Numbered from the stretch's first letter, positions 23,550 to 33,074 are shown. The stretch: DNA of 40,251 nucleotides from Furfurilactobacillus milii (GCF_009863985.1 NZ_WEZT01000008.1:1-40251); one strand, 5' to 3'. A program made the numbers and translations. The notes: generated from the letters alone by a model not told the origin.

Positions 23550-24666
23550 ATGGAATTAGCAGAGGCACGCCAACGTTTGGCCGATATGCAACAACAAATC
23601 ACGAACTTTAGGGGGTCACTTTGACCTCGATGCCTTGAACCAAAGTATCGCTGAAAACGAGGCACGAATGGCGGAGCCACATTTTTGGGATGATAACGTG
23701 GCCGCTCAACAAGTTATTGATGACAATAATGCGCTGAAGGCAAAGCACGACACATTTATGGAGCTTGACCAGGCCGTAGAGGACCTTGCAGTGACGATTG
23801 AGTTATTGGAAGAAGACGATGATCCTGAAATGGCAGCTCAGTTAGATGAAGAAATGACCACCACTGACAAAAAGTTGCAGTCATACCGGCTGACACAGCT
23901 ATTGGATCAGCCTTATGACGGTAATAATGCCATTTTAGAAATTCATCCCGGTGCTGGTGGTACGGAATCACAAGATTGGGGTCAAAACCTCATGCGGATG
24001 TACACGCGATGGGCCGAACAGCATCAATTCAATGTCGATATTGTTGACTACCAAGCAGGTGACACTGCCGGCTTAAACAGCGCAACGTTGCTCATTAGTG
24101 GAACAAATGCGTATGGCTATTTACGGAGTGAAAAAGGCGTGCACCGATTTGTGCGGATCTCACCGTTTGATTCAGCCGGTCGGCGACACACCTCGTTTGT
24201 TAGTGTTGATGTTATGCCAGAATTGGATGATTCCGTCCAGGTTGATCTGAACCCTGACGACATCAAGATGGAAGTTTTCCGTTCAAGTGGTGCTGGTGGT
24301 CAGCACATTAATAAGACGTCATCGGCCGTGCGTTTGATCCATATTCCCACAGGGATTGCTGTTTCTTCACAGGCGCAGCGGTCTCAGTTTCAAAATAAGG
24401 CCACTGCAATGGCCATGTTAAAGGCCAAGTTATATGAACGTGAGGAACAAAAAAAGGCCGAAGAAAAGGCGAAACTGGAAGGGACTCAGCTTGAGATTGG
24501 TTGGGGATCACAAATTCGCTCTTACGTTTTCCAGCCTTACACGATGGTGAAGGATCACCGAACAGATTATGAAACGGGTAACGCCCAAGCGGTGCTCGAT
24601 GGCGATCTTGATCCGTTTATTGATGCTTATTTACAATGGAATCTGAAACAGAAAAATCCTGATTAG
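23550..24666 (+). CDS. prfB: Peptide chain release factor 2 with programmed +1 frameshift
   Basis: RF2 releases peptides at UGA and UAA. The true start is ATG 23550 (AAGGAG seven bases upstream). After 24 codons the reading frame meets AGGGGG-TCA-CTT-TGA-C (23610-23625). The internal Shine-Dalgarno and slippery CTT-TGA shift ribosomes by +1 when RF2 is scarce. Skipping T23622 joins LDLDALNQSIAEN and yields 371 aa. The tripeptide SPF (ISPFDSAGRRHTS) and GGQ (GAGGQHINKTSSAVR) confirm RF2. A start at 23635 would miss the first domain. Confidence 0.96.
23610..23625 (+). promoter_or_regulatory. prfB +1 frameshift site
   Basis: AGGGGG (23610-23615) acts as the internal Shine-Dalgarno, followed by TCA, the slippery CTT (23619-23621) and the in-frame TGA (23622-23624) with a 3' C. 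This is the classical autoregulatory signal. Confidence 0.96.
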
Positions 24667-24794
24667 ACGAAATGCAAACGCGTTTGTTGTGATGCCTGTC
24701 AAACGTCGTGTTTGTTAGACGACTTCAAAGTTTAATATGATATACTGCACCTGACATTTGACACAGACATTGACAATTTGGAGAGGAAATAGCC

Positions 24795-25487
24795 ATGAAA
24801 CGAGTTCTGGTGGTCGATGATGAACCGAGTATTGTAACGCTGCTACAGTACAATCTCGAACAAGCAGGATATGCGGTCGAGATTGCCACAGATGGTCCAA
24901 AAGCCTTAGCAAAGATTCGCGAAGGTGGTTACTTTTGTGTGCTACTAGATTTAATGTTGCCAGAATTAGATGGTATTGAGGTGACAAAACAGGTTCGTCG
25001 AGATGGTATTCAAACACCGATTATTATCGTCACGGCCAAGGGTGAAGAATTTGACCGGGTGTTTGGCCTCGAAATTGGTGCGGATGATTATATTACCAAG
25101 CCATTTTCACCACGCGAAGTGTTGGCACGCATTAAGGCGGTCACCCGCCGTAGTGAGCGGACAGCGGTCACTCAGAAAGAACCCGACCGACTAGTTCAAG
25201 TTGGTGCGTTAACGATTGATGAAGACCGCTTGCAGGTAAAACGGGATGATCGGCCGATTGCATTGACACCCAAAGAATTTGAACTGTTAGATTATTTTGC
25301 CGAACGGCAGGGCAGAGTGTTGGATCGCGATACGTTATTGAATGGTGTTTGGGGGTTCAACTACGCAGGTGATAGTCGCATGGTCGATATGCATGTCAGT
25401 CATCTGCGGGAAAAGATTGAACCGGATCCCAAACATCCACAGTATTTAAAAACCGTTCGTGGCTTCGGCTATCAATTTGGTGAATAG
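24795..25487 (+). CDS. phoP: Phosphate response regulator PhoP
   Basis: The OmpR-type regulator has 230 aa: a receiver domain with D8/D9 and phospho-acceptor D52 (LLDLMLPELDG), T/K at VTAKGEE, and a C-terminal winged helix ending YLKTVRGFGYQFGE. GGAGAGG lies before the ATG. It is followed after three bases by its sensor kinase and then by the pst operon, so it should bind the TTTACA-N5 arrays upstream of both pstS genes. A TATACT -10 lies near 24740, but the -35 is poor. Confidence 0.92.
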   Translation: MKRVLVVDDEPSIVTLLQYNLEQAGYAVEIATDGPKALAKIREGGYFCVLLDLMLPELDGIEVTKQVRRDGIQTPIIIVTAKGEEFDRVFGLEIGADDYITKPFSPREVLARIKAVTRRSERTAVTQKEPDRLVQVGALTIDEDRLQVKRDDRPIALTPKEFELLDYFAERQGRVLDRDTLLNGVWGFNYAGDSRMVDMHVSHLREKIEPDPKHPQYLKTVRGFGYQFGE

Positions 25488-25490
25488 CGT

Positions 25491-26864
25491 ATGAGAACTT
25501 TAGGCAGACGTTTAATATTTATTGCAGGTGTCGTCAATTTAGGGCTATTATTTTTGCTGATCGGCGTTATTGGTCACGTTTCAGAATCACGTTTAAAAAT
25601 GATCGTCGTGGTCATTGTTTTTGGCGCGATGGTTTTGGAAACGTTAATTATTGCGTGGTTAATTGCCAACCAGCAGCGTGTGGTCAGTGATTTAACAACG
25701 CAAGTCTTACGGTTGAGCTCCCCAAAGGATGCACGACGGATTATTTTACCTGACAATCATGCTTATGCCGATTTGGCCCAAGCAATCAACATGGCCGCTG
25801 ACGAATTACGTCATCAGAGCCACGTTTTCCAACGTCAGGAAAATGAACTCGATAATTTACTTGAGTATTTACCAGTGGGTGTTATTGTGATTGATCGTCA
25901 TCGGATGACACAATTATTGAATCCGATGGCGGCTCAGTTGCTAGAAATCAATACGGACCCGCAAGCGCATTTGTATACGGCAGATGTGCGGCAGTATGAC
26001 TTAATGACTCAAATTGAAACGACAATGCGCGATCACAGTAATATACGACAAACATTGACGTTACACTTACCGACATCGCCTAGAACACTTGAGGTTTCAA
26101 CCATCTATACGGAACCGCGGCCAAACCATCAGCAAGTGCTCGTTTTGCTGTACGATCTTACGGAAGTCACTCAAATCGAGCAGATGCAGTTAGACTTCGT
26201 TTCCAATGCCTCACATGAGTTGAAAACGCCGTTAACAGCCATTGCTGGTTTTACAGAAACATTGTTGGCAGGAGCTAAAGATGATCCGGAAAAGCGGGAT
26301 GAATTTCTTAAAATTATTGATGAACAAGCCCATCAATTGATGGACCTAATTGAAGATGTTTTATCCGTTTCACGTTTGCAGAATCCTGTGAGCCAAACAG
26401 CTACGTTAACTAAAGTTGATTTGCACAAGCTAGTTGATCGACAGCTAACGTTACAAGCTCAGTCTATTCAGCGGAGTACTTTAAAGGTCACTAATCAGGT
26501 TCCAGAAGAAACCATGGTAGAGACAGATGTTACGAAGTTAGAACAAATCATTAAGAATTTGATCTCTAATGCGGTTAAATATAATCGTCCCGGTGGTGAG
26601 ATTCACATTATGTTTACCGCAACTTCTCTGCATGGGTGGCAACTTAGTGTTCAGGACACTGGCTATGGCATCGCGGAAGAACAACAAGGCCGAATTTTTG
26701 AACGCTTTTACCGGGGGGATCCATCCCGGACAAAGCAACGTGTTCCAGGTACTGGCCTGGGATTGGCGATTGTCCAGGAGTTGGCGACCCTATTAAAGGG
26801 TGAAGTAAGCGTTAAGAGTCAACTAGATGTCGGGACGACCATGACAATTAGTTTTCCTAAGTAA
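25491..26864 (+). CDS. phoR: Phosphate sensor histidine kinase PhoR
   Basis: The 457-aa kinase has two membrane helices (about 8-29 and 37-58) separated by only about seven residues. It therefore lacks an extracellular sensor domain. A cytoplasmic HAMP-like/PAS region (about 60-225) follows, then the H-box SHELKTP with H242, N-box LISNAVKYN, and ATP lid motifs DTGYGI and GTGLGLAI. This small-loop form fits sensing through the Pst transporter and PhoU rather than of phosphate itself. The start has no strong ribosome site and is probably coupled to phoP. Confidence 0.92.
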   Translation: MRTLGRRLIFIAGVVNLGLLFLLIGVIGHVSESRLKMIVVVIVFGAMVLETLIIAWLIANQQRVVSDLTTQVLRLSSPKDARRIILPDNHAYADLAQAINMAADELRHQSHVFQRQENELDNLLEYLPVGVIVIDRHRMTQLLNPMAAQLLEINTDPQAHLYTADVRQYDLMTQIETTMRDHSNIRQTLTLHLPTSPRTLEVSTIYTEPRPNHQQVLVLLYDLTEVTQIEQMQLDFVSNASHELKTPLTAIAGFTETLLAGAKDDPEKRDEFLKIIDEQAHQLMDLIEDVLSVSRLQNPVSQTATLTKVDLHKLVDRQLTLQAQSIQRSTLKVTNQVPEETMVETDVTKLEQIIKNLISNAVKYNRPGGEIHIMFTATSLHGWQLSVQDTGYGIAEEQQGRIFERFYRGDPSRTKQRVPGTGLGLAIVQELATLLKGEVSVKSQLDVGTTMTISFPK

Positions 26865-26885
26865 CTAGCATTAAATAATCATTTG

Positions 26886-26950
26886 AAAACAGCGTTTGCG
26901 CTAGCATACAGTCATTGAAAAAGACTGATGCTGGGGCAAACGCTGTTTTT
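26886..26950 (+). terminator. phoR terminator
   Basis: AAAACAGCGTTTGC (26886-26899) pairs with GCAAACGCTGTTTT (26936-26949), and an inner CATACAGTC/GACTGATG stem adds to it. The T tail overlaps the start of the PhoP-box array. Confidence 0.85.
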
Positions 26951-26959
26951 GTAAACGTC

Positions 26960-27022
26960 TTTACACAACCTTTACATGCTGACCAAGAGTCCTTTACATC
27001 AATTCGATACACTGAGTATATG
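26960..27022 (+). promoter_or_regulatory. PhoP-box array and promoter of the pst operon
   Basis: Hexamers occur every 11 bases: TTTACA (26960), TTTACA (26971), ACCAAG (26982), TTTACA (26993) and TCGATA (27004). TATATG at 27017-27022 is the likely -10. The spacing and the final TCGNTA word match the pstS1 promoter. Confidence 0.8.
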
Positions 27023-27029
27023 CAAAAGC

Positions 27030-27092
27030 GTGATGCGCAGACTTCTGGGCGACAGGTGCACGTTTAAAAGAGTGGTGCCGAAGCTTGGCATT
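27030..27092 (+). repeat. Structured dispersed repeat, junction fragment in the pst leader
   Basis: From TGATGCGCAGACTTCTGGGC through GACAGGTGCACGTTT to GAGTGGTGCCGAAGC this matches the junction between units of the arrays at 5817 and 33081. Both outer parts are missing. It begins within ten bases of the -10, so it must be transcribed as the leader of pstS2, and it ends just before TAGGAGGG. Confidence 0.8.
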
Positions 27093-27107
27093 TTTAGGAG
27101 GGACAGC

Positions 27108-27986
27108 ATGAACAAACGACGCATTGCAGGTGTGGCCTTGTTCTTGATTGCCGTTGGCGGACTATTAGGATTGGGTTACCAAACACGTAACCGTTCTTCA
27201 GCAGGCGGTTCAATTACAACGGTGGGATCAACCGCGTTGCAACCACTGGTTGAGGCAGCTGGTGAACAATTTAGTGGTGATCATCTCGGCGTTTTTATTA
27301 ATGTTCAAGGTGGTGGTTCAGGAACTGGATTGAGTCAAATCCAAGAGGGAGCCGTCGCAATTGGTGACTCGGACGTTTTCGCCGAAGAGCAGTCAGGCAT
27401 TCATTCACATAATTTAGTTGACCATCGTGTTGCCGTTGTCGGAATTGTTCCGATTATCAATAAGGAAGTTGGCCTAAAAACGTTAACCACAGCGCAGTTG
27501 CAAAAGGTTTTCGATGGTACGTATACAAACTGGCGAGAACTTGGTGGCAAAAATGTCCCAATTACGATTGTGAACCGAGCCCAGGGATCTGGTACACGGG
27601 CGACATTCGAAAAGTGGGCGTTACGTGGTCACCGCGTGAAAACAGCTCAAGAGCAGGATTCATCTGGGATGGTGAGATCCATTGTCAGCACAACACCTGG
27701 GGCCATTAGTTATGTCGCGTTTTCTTACGCTAATAAAACAGTTCAGAAGGTTGCAATCAACGGTGTGGCGCCGACAAATCAAAACGTCACGTCTAACAAG
27801 TGGCAAGTTTGGTCATACGAGCACATGTATACGAATGGCCGTCCCAAAGGCGTCGCAAAATCATTTTTAAACTACATTGAATCACCAAAAATTCAGTCAA
27901 CATTAGTACGACAGTTAGGTTATATCAGTATTTCTCAAATGCATGTGGAAAGAGATGTAAAAGGTCGGGTTACGGTGATTCGTTAG
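27108..27986 (+). CDS. pstS2: Phosphate-binding protein PstS (operon copy, no lipobox)
   Basis: The 292-aa protein starts at ATG 27108, with AGGAGGG about six bases upstream. The upstream extension of the frame runs through the repeat and promoter and is rejected. The mature part repeats that of PstS1: VGSTALQPLVEAAGEQF, GGGSGTGLSQI and RAQGSGTRATFEKW. The N-terminus has a hydrophobic helix (about 7-26) but no cysteine, so it cannot be a lipoprotein. It may stay anchored by its uncleaved helix, or be released. It opens pstS-C-A-B-B-phoU. Confidence 0.9.
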   Translation: MNKRRIAGVALFLIAVGGLLGLGYQTRNRSSAGGSITTVGSTALQPLVEAAGEQFSGDHLGVFINVQGGGSGTGLSQIQEGAVAIGDSDVFAEEQSGIHSHNLVDHRVAVVGIVPIINKEVGLKTLTTAQLQKVFDGTYTNWRELGGKNVPITIVNRAQGSGTRATFEKWALRGHRVKTAQEQDSSGMVRSIVSTTPGAISYVAFSYANKTVQKVAINGVAPTNQNVTSNKWQVWSYEHMYTNGRPKGVAKSFLNYIESPKIQSTLVRQLGYISISQMHVERDVKGRVTVIR

Positions 27987-28011
27987 TTAGGAATGAAGGA
28001 GAGCAAACGGC

Positions 28012-28932
28012 ATGGATAAGATAAAAGAGAAGTTGCAACAAACATCGCAGGCGACACGTAGTGAACGACGAGGCCGCTTTATCAGTTTCCTAGCGCTAAT
28101 TTTAATTCTGGTGGTTGTGATTGCTATCTTTTGGTTTGTGGCTGCTAAGGGGTTAGCGACATTCTTTCAAAACCACATCAACGTGGGGGATTTTTTAAGC
28201 GGAAAAACATGGGATCCGTCTGTCAAAGGTGCTAATGGAAAGCCTGAGGTCGGCGCACTACCGATGATTGTTGGATCGTTTTTAATTACGTTGTTATCGG
28301 CGCTAGTGGCGACACCATTTGCGATTGGAACGGCAGTGTTTATGAATGAAATTGCGCCACGCAACGGAGCCAAGATTTTGCAGCCGGTTACTGAACTGCT
28401 GGTAGGAATCCCCTCAGTTGTTTACGGATTTATCGGACTGTCAGTCGTTGTCCCATTTGTTCGCCACGTGTTTGGTGGCAGTGGTTTTGGGATTCTTTCA
28501 GGGACTTTTGTTCTATTCGTAATGATTCTGCCGACCGTTACTTCGATGACGGCCGATACACTCAAGTCGGTACCACGTTATTACAGGGAAGCTTCGTTAG
28601 CACTAGGCGCCACTCGCTGGCAAACAATCCATAAGGTAGTTCTCCGTGCGGCGACACCTGGTATTTTAACAGCGATTGTTTTTGGGATGGCACGGGCATT
28701 TGGCGAAGCACTGGCTGTCCAAATGGTAGTCGGTAATGCGACACTGCTACCGCATAATTTAGTGTCACCATCCTCCACGTTGACTTCTGTTTTGACGGAA
28801 GGCATTGGCAATACGGTTATGGGCAGTTTGCAAAACAACGCTTTGTGGTCATTAGCATTAGTTCTATTGATCATGTCTTTGTTCTTTAACGTTATCATTC
28901 GGATTATTGGACGGAAAGGGGAACTCCGCTAA
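28012..28932 (+). CDS. pstC: Phosphate ABC transporter permease PstC
   Basis: One of two channel subunits of the high-affinity phosphate importer. The 306-aa protein has six predicted helices with a large external loop near 48-80. The EAA-type coupling motif is YREASLALGATRWQTIHKVVL (about 191-211). AAGGAG precedes the ATG. Its stop codon overlaps the pstA start by one base, giving tight coupling. Confidence 0.93.
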   Translation: MDKIKEKLQQTSQATRSERRGRFISFLALILILVVVIAIFWFVAAKGLATFFQNHINVGDFLSGKTWDPSVKGANGKPEVGALPMIVGSFLITLLSALVATPFAIGTAVFMNEIAPRNGAKILQPVTELLVGIPSVVYGFIGLSVVVPFVRHVFGGSGFGILSGTFVLFVMILPTVTSMTADTLKSVPRYYREASLALGATRWQTIHKVVLRAATPGILTAIVFGMARAFGEALAVQMVVGNATLLPHNLVSPSSTLTSVLTEGIGNTVMGSLQNNALWSLALVLLIMSLFFNVIIRIIGRKGELR

Positions 28933-29822
28933 TGAATGCAAAAACGGCAGACAAAATTGCAACAGCAGTGTTTTACGCCATTGCGGGTTCGGTCATCTTA
29001 ATTCTAGCTTTTCTACTTGGATACATTTTGATTTCAGGTTTTCCCAAACTGACGTGGCAATTTTTGACAACAACGGCAAAGGCCTTTACGGCCGGTGGGG
29101 GGATTGGCATTCAATTATTTAATTCATTCTATTTATTACTTTTGGCCATGTTGATCTCGTTTCCAATTGCACTTGGGGCCGGTATTTACCTCAACGAATA
29201 TGCCAAACAAAACTGGCTAACAACGATTATTCGGACCGCTATTGAAATTCTTAGTTCTTTGCCATCAGTAGTGGTTGGTCTGTTTGGGTTCTTACTCTTC
29301 GTTGTCCACATGAAAATGGGCTTTTCAATTTTATCAGGTGCCTTGGCCTTGACGTTTTTCAACCTCCCGTTGCTGACCCGAAGCATTGAAGGTTCGTTAG
29401 CTGCCATTCCTAATCTTCAACGAGAAGCTGGATTGGCCTTGGGGTTGTCACGCTGGGAGACAGTTACCCACGTTATTTTGCCCGCGGCCGTTCCCAGCAT
29501 CCTGACCGGTGTTATTCTCAGTGCTGGCCGTGTATTCGGTGAGGCGGCTGCTTTGATTTACACATCAGGACAATCGGCACCAGCACTAAACTTTGGCGAC
29601 TGGAACCCATTCAATATTTCGAGTCCGTTAAACCCGATGCGTCCGGCCGAAACGTTGGCGGTGCACATTTGGAAAATTAATTCGGAAGGCATTATGCCAG
29701 ACGCGAGCGCAGTTTCTGCAGGTTCTTCGGCCGTTCTGGTTCTGGCAGTACTGTTATTTAACTTCTTGGCACGCTGGCTCGGTCGTCGCTTATATCATCG
29801 ATTAACGTCCTCAACCAACTAA
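28932..29822 (+). CDS. pstA: Phosphate ABC transporter permease PstA
   Basis: The second channel subunit, 296 aa, with about six helices and the coupling motif LQREAGLALGLSRWETVTHVI near 156-176. The start ATG overlaps the pstC stop codon. It would pair with PstC and two PstB subunits. Length and motifs are ordinary for the family. Confidence 0.93.
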   Translation: MNAKTADKIATAVFYAIAGSVILILAFLLGYILISGFPKLTWQFLTTTAKAFTAGGGIGIQLFNSFYLLLLAMLISFPIALGAGIYLNEYAKQNWLTTIIRTAIEILSSLPSVVVGLFGFLLFVVHMKMGFSILSGALALTFFNLPLLTRSIEGSLAAIPNLQREAGLALGLSRWETVTHVILPAAVPSILTGVILSAGRVFGEAAALIYTSGQSAPALNFGDWNPFNISSPLNPMRPAETLAVHIWKINSEGIMPDASAVSAGSSAVLVLAVLLFNFLARWLGRRLYHRLTSSTN

Positions 29823-29847
29823 AACACGTCCGAAGGGAGTCATGAGG

Positions 29848-30666
29848 ATGAGTGAAAAGATCAATGCATCAGCAGATGCACCATTACGTAATATTTATCA
29901 TTTTGATGAAGCAACGCATGAAATTGCATTATCCACACATAACTTGCACGTGTTTTATGGTGATAACGAAGCACTGACAGAGGGTGATTTACAATTTGAA
30001 CGCTATAAAATCACTGCCCTTATTGGTGCATCCGGGTCTGGTAAATCTACTTTTTTACGCTCGCTTAATCGCATGAATGACGGAATAGCAAGAGTAGAGG
30101 GCGAAATTCGTTACCGTGACTTGGACATTAATAGTAATCAAATCGATGTTTATGAAATGCGTCGTCATATCGGGATGGTGTTTCAGCGACCAAATCCGTT
30201 TGCCAAATCCATTTACGATAATATTACCTTTGCTTTGAAACAACGCGGTGTCAGGAACAAGCAGCGCCTTGATGAAATCGTAGAAACATCGTTACGTCAG
30301 GCTGCTATGTGGGATCAGGTCAAAGATGAACTTCATCAAAGCGCACTCGCTTTATCCGGTGGACAGCAACAACGATTATGTATTGCCCGTGCCATCGCGA
30401 TGGCACCCGACATTCTCTTGCTGGATGAACCGGCCAGTGCACTGGATCCCGTTGCCACTTCACAGATTGAAGACACATTGTTACAACTTAAGGAAAAATA
30501 TACCATCATTATTGTGACGCACAATATGCAGCAGGCCGCGCGAATTAGCGACTATACCGCTTTCTTTCACCTCGGTAAGGTGCTGGAATACGACGAAGCC
30601 CGCAAAATTTTTACCCGTCCCAAAGTCGCAATCACAAATGACTATATTTCAGGTAACTTTGGTTAA
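29848..30666 (+). CDS. pstB1: Phosphate ABC transporter ATPase PstB (first copy)
   Basis: The ATG at 29848 has AGGGAG eight bases upstream; the ATG six bases earlier is too close to that site. The 272-aa protein has Walker [10 protein letters not shown], the Q-loop MVFQRPNPF, signature [14 protein letters not shown] and Walker [14 protein letters not shown]. It has about 22 extra N-terminal residues compared with the second copy. Tandem pstB genes are common in Lactobacillales. Confidence 0.93.
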   Translation: MSEKINASADAPLRNIYHFDEATHEIALSTHNLHVFYGDNEALTEGDLQFERYKITALIGASGSGKSTFLRSLNRMNDGIARVEGEIRYRDLDINSNQIDVYEMRRHIGMVFQRPNPFAKSIYDNITFALKQRGVRNKQRLDEIVETSLRQAAMWDQVKDELHQSALALSGGQQQRLCIARAIAMAPDILLLDEPASALDPVATSQIEDTLLQLKEKYTIIIVTHNMQQAARISDYTAFFHLGKVLEYDEARKIFTRPKVAITNDYISGNFG

Positions 30667-30685
30667 AATGGGGAGGCTCAGTGTA

Positions 30686-31444
30686 ATGGCACTACCGATA
30701 ATGTCTACGGATAACTTACATTTGTTCTACGGGAAAAAGGAAGCCTTAAAAGGAATCAACCTCGATTTTCAAGAAAAAGGGATTACCGCGCTCATTGGCC
30801 CCTCAGGATGTGGTAAATCAACTTTTCTTCGTTGCTTAAACCGTATGAATGATTTGATTGATGATGTGACCATTACGGGTAACGTGATGTTTAAGAATCA
30901 AAATGTTTATGCGCCGGATACAGATATCGTGGCTCTTCGTAAGGAAGTTGGCATGGTTTTTCAACAGCCTAATCCGTTTCCATTTTCAATTTATGAAAAT
31001 GTAATTTATGGATTACGATTGGCCGGCGTACGTGATAAACAAGTTCTTGATGAAGCGGTTGAACGTAGTTTACGTCAGGCAGCCATTTGGGATGAAGTGA
31101 AGGATGACTTGCACAAAAATGCCTTAGCTTTATCCGGTGGACAGCAGCAACGTGTTTGCATCGCAAGAGTCCTGGCCGTTTCACCGGATGTTTTATTACT
31201 AGATGAGCCGACCAGCGCTCTCGACCCGGTGTCTAGTCACGTGATTGAAGAAACTTTGTTGCAATTACGGTATGATTACACTGTGATTACGGTGACACAT
31301 AATCTTCAACAGGCATCACGAATTGCGGACCGAACTGCCTTTTTCCTTCAAGGTGAACTGATTGAAGTAAGCGATACTAAAAAAATGTTTATGGATCCTC
31401 AGAAACAGCAAACACAAGATTATATTTCCGGTCGTTTCGGCTAA
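30686..31444 (+). CDS. pstB2: Phosphate ABC transporter ATPase PstB (second copy)
   Basis: The ATG at 30686 has GGGAGG nine bases upstream. The earlier in-frame start lies inside pstB1 and is rejected. The 252-aa protein has [35 protein letters not shown] and [12 protein letters not shown]. It clearly arose by duplication with pstB1. Whether the two ATPases form a heterodimer or alternate is not known from the sequence. Confidence 0.93.
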   Translation: MALPIMSTDNLHLFYGKKEALKGINLDFQEKGITALIGPSGCGKSTFLRCLNRMNDLIDDVTITGNVMFKNQNVYAPDTDIVALRKEVGMVFQQPNPFPFSIYENVIYGLRLAGVRDKQVLDEAVERSLRQAAIWDEVKDDLHKNALALSGGQQQRVCIARVLAVSPDVLLLDEPTSALDPVSSHVIEETLLQLRYDYTVITVTHNLQQASRIADRTAFFLQGELIEVSDTKKMFMDPQKQQTQDYISGRFG

Positions 31445-31485
31445 CCGAAACCGCTTTAGCAAACATTGGAAAAGGAGTTGGCATT

Positions 31486-32172
31486 ATGCGACGGTTGTTT
31501 GATGATGAACTGAATGATTTGGATACTAGTTTTACAGAAATGGGCATGCTTGTTTCTGAGGCGATTGGGAAAGCCGTGACTTCATTTGTCAATCATGATC
31601 GAACGCTCGCCCAGTCAGTCATTGATGATGATCATCTAATCAATGATCGTGAAGTCGCACTAGAAAAGAAATCATTTGAAATGATTGCTTTGTATCAGCC
31701 GGTGACGACAGACCTAAGGGAAATTGTGACGATTTTGAAGGCCGTTTCTGACCTGGAACGAATGGGGGATTACGCTCGCAGTATTGCGCATTCAACGATT
31801 CGGGTCAAAGGAAACAAACGGGTTGCTACGACGGAACAACACATTTCAGAGATGGGCGCTATTGTTCAACAGATGGTCGCAGATGTACTAGACGCTTATG
31901 TAAAAGATGATGATGGTCGTGCCCGCAAGATTGCTGCAGTGGATGCACAGGCTGCAGACTATTATCAGTTAATTTATATGGAAAGTATCGATCAGATGCG
32001 ACAAGATCCCGAAGTTGTAATTGGCAGTACAGACTACCTGTCCGTAGCACAGTTCTTAAAGCGCATTGGCGATTACGTGACCAACATTTGCGAATGGATT
32101 ATTTATCTTCAGACAGGTAAAATTGTCGAATTAAATCCGCGGAATGTCGATTCGGGAACGGAAAATAAATAG
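31486..32172 (+). CDS. phoU: Phosphate signalling regulator PhoU
   Basis: PhoU links the Pst transporter to PhoR and keeps the Pho regulon off when phosphate is plentiful. The 228-aa helical protein has two PhoU repeats, with the motif LKAVSDLERMGDYARSIA (about 83-100) and LKRIGDYVTNICEWIIY near the end. AAAAGGAG precedes the ATG. It is the last gene of the pst operon. Confidence 0.94.
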   Translation: MRRLFDDELNDLDTSFTEMGMLVSEAIGKAVTSFVNHDRTLAQSVIDDDHLINDREVALEKKSFEMIALYQPVTTDLREIVTILKAVSDLERMGDYARSIAHSTIRVKGNKRVATTEQHISEMGAIVQQMVADVLDAYVKDDDGRARKIAAVDAQAADYYQLIYMESIDQMRQDPEVVIGSTDYLSVAQFLKRIGDYVTNICEWIIYLQTGKIVELNPRNVDSGTENK

Positions 32173-32298
32173 TTGAATTAGTAATGAATTGATTAAAGGC
32201 AGCTTGTCCCTTTTGAGTGAATTCGCGTGTTTTCAGGAACGTGAAGAAACGATAATGAGGGTGAGCTGTTTTAGTGTTTATTAAGGGCTTTTGAAAAA

Positions 32299-32328
32299 TT
32301 GGTCACGGTGCGCTGTTTGCGATAAAAT
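32299..32328 (+). promoter_or_regulatory. Possible pspC promoter
   Basis: TTGGTC and TAAAAT are separated by 18 bases, about 43 bases before the pspC start. The -35 is only moderate. No terminator is visible between phoU and this point. Confidence 0.45.
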
Positions 32329-32370
32329 TAGGACATTCAGGTTACACAACAGAAAGCGAGGTAAACCTGC

Positions 32371-32721
32371 TTGAGCAAACGAAAATTGACAAAGTCAGCA
32401 ACGGATCGTTGGATTGGTGGCGTATTCGGTGGCATTGGTGAGTATTTGCACATTAATCCAACAATTTTGCGAATAGCTTATATTATTTTGGCTATTGCGA
32501 TTCCGCCTCACTGGTTGATATCGTTGGTGGCGGTGGTTCTGTATGGTGTTCTACTGTGGTTTTTACCAAATGACCGTCAGCAGAGTGATGCATCATTTTT
32601 TAACTTATTTGGTGACTTATTTAGTGGTCAGAGTGCCTCACAATCCTCTCGATCACGAGCACGAAAACAAATCCATGCCGAAGAACGTGACGTGCATGAA
32701 AATAAAGGGGATAAACAATAA
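32371..32721 (+). CDS. PspC-domain membrane protein
   Basis: The TTG start has GAGG ten bases upstream and gives 116 aa. The PspC domain is clear: KSATDRWIGGVFGGIGEYLHINPTILRIAY (about 8-37), followed by a hydrophobic helix (about 35-65). A charged, serine- and arginine-rich tail ends the protein. PspC-family proteins take part in membrane-stress responses. It is adjacent to a YvlD-like gene, as in the Bacillus yvlABCD cluster (YvlC is the PspC member). Confidence 0.85.
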   Translation: MSKRKLTKSATDRWIGGVFGGIGEYLHINPTILRIAYIILAIAIPPHWLISLVAVVLYGVLLWFLPNDRQQSDASFFNLFGDLFSGQSASQSSRSRARKQIHAEERDVHENKGDKQ

Positions 32722-32723
32722 AA

Positions 32724-33074
32724 ATGAAGTTTTGGCAACGGATTATTGTCGATGCACTATTATTTATGGCGATTGCCGGATTTTTCCGCAATAGTTTTGC
32801 GGTTTCTAGTGTGTGGTACGCGTTGGTCGCCAGTTTAGTGTTGGCGATTTTAAATGCGGCCATTAAGCCGATCTTGGTGGTATTATCATTACCAATAACA
32901 TTTTTAACGTTAGGGCTGTTTTCAATTGTCATAAATGCACTGATGTTGGAACTGACAAGTTTCTTCGTTGGCGCACAGAATTTCCATATTGCCAACTTCG
33001 GCATGGCAATGTTGGCAGCGATTATTATGTCCATTTGTAACGCCGTCATTTCTGGGTATTTTAGTAAAGAGTGA
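32724..33074 (+). CDS. YvlD-like four-helix membrane protein (phage holin family IV/DUF360)
   Basis: The 116-aa protein is almost entirely hydrophobic with about four membrane helices. NAAIKPILVVLSLPITFLTLG (about 49-69) is the family hallmark. It starts two bases after pspC, so the two are co-transcribed. Despite the database family name it is not a phage protein; a membrane-stress role with PspC is inferred. Its TGA stop lies in GAGTGATG, at the edge of the dispersed repeat. Confidence 0.82.
   Translation: MKFWQRIIVDALLFMAIAGFFRNSFAVSSVWYALVASLVLAILNAAIKPILVVLSLPITFLTLGLFSIVINALMLELTSFFVGAQNFHIANFGMAMLAAIIMSICNAVISGYFSKE

Noticed and set aside
23635-24666. Separate gene starting at MNQSIAENEA
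   Set aside because: It is the post-frameshift part of prfB, and the TTG has no ribosome site.
26976-27107. N-terminal extension of PstS2
   Set aside because: It would read through the PhoP boxes, the promoter and the repeat; the ATG at 27108 has a strong ribosome site.
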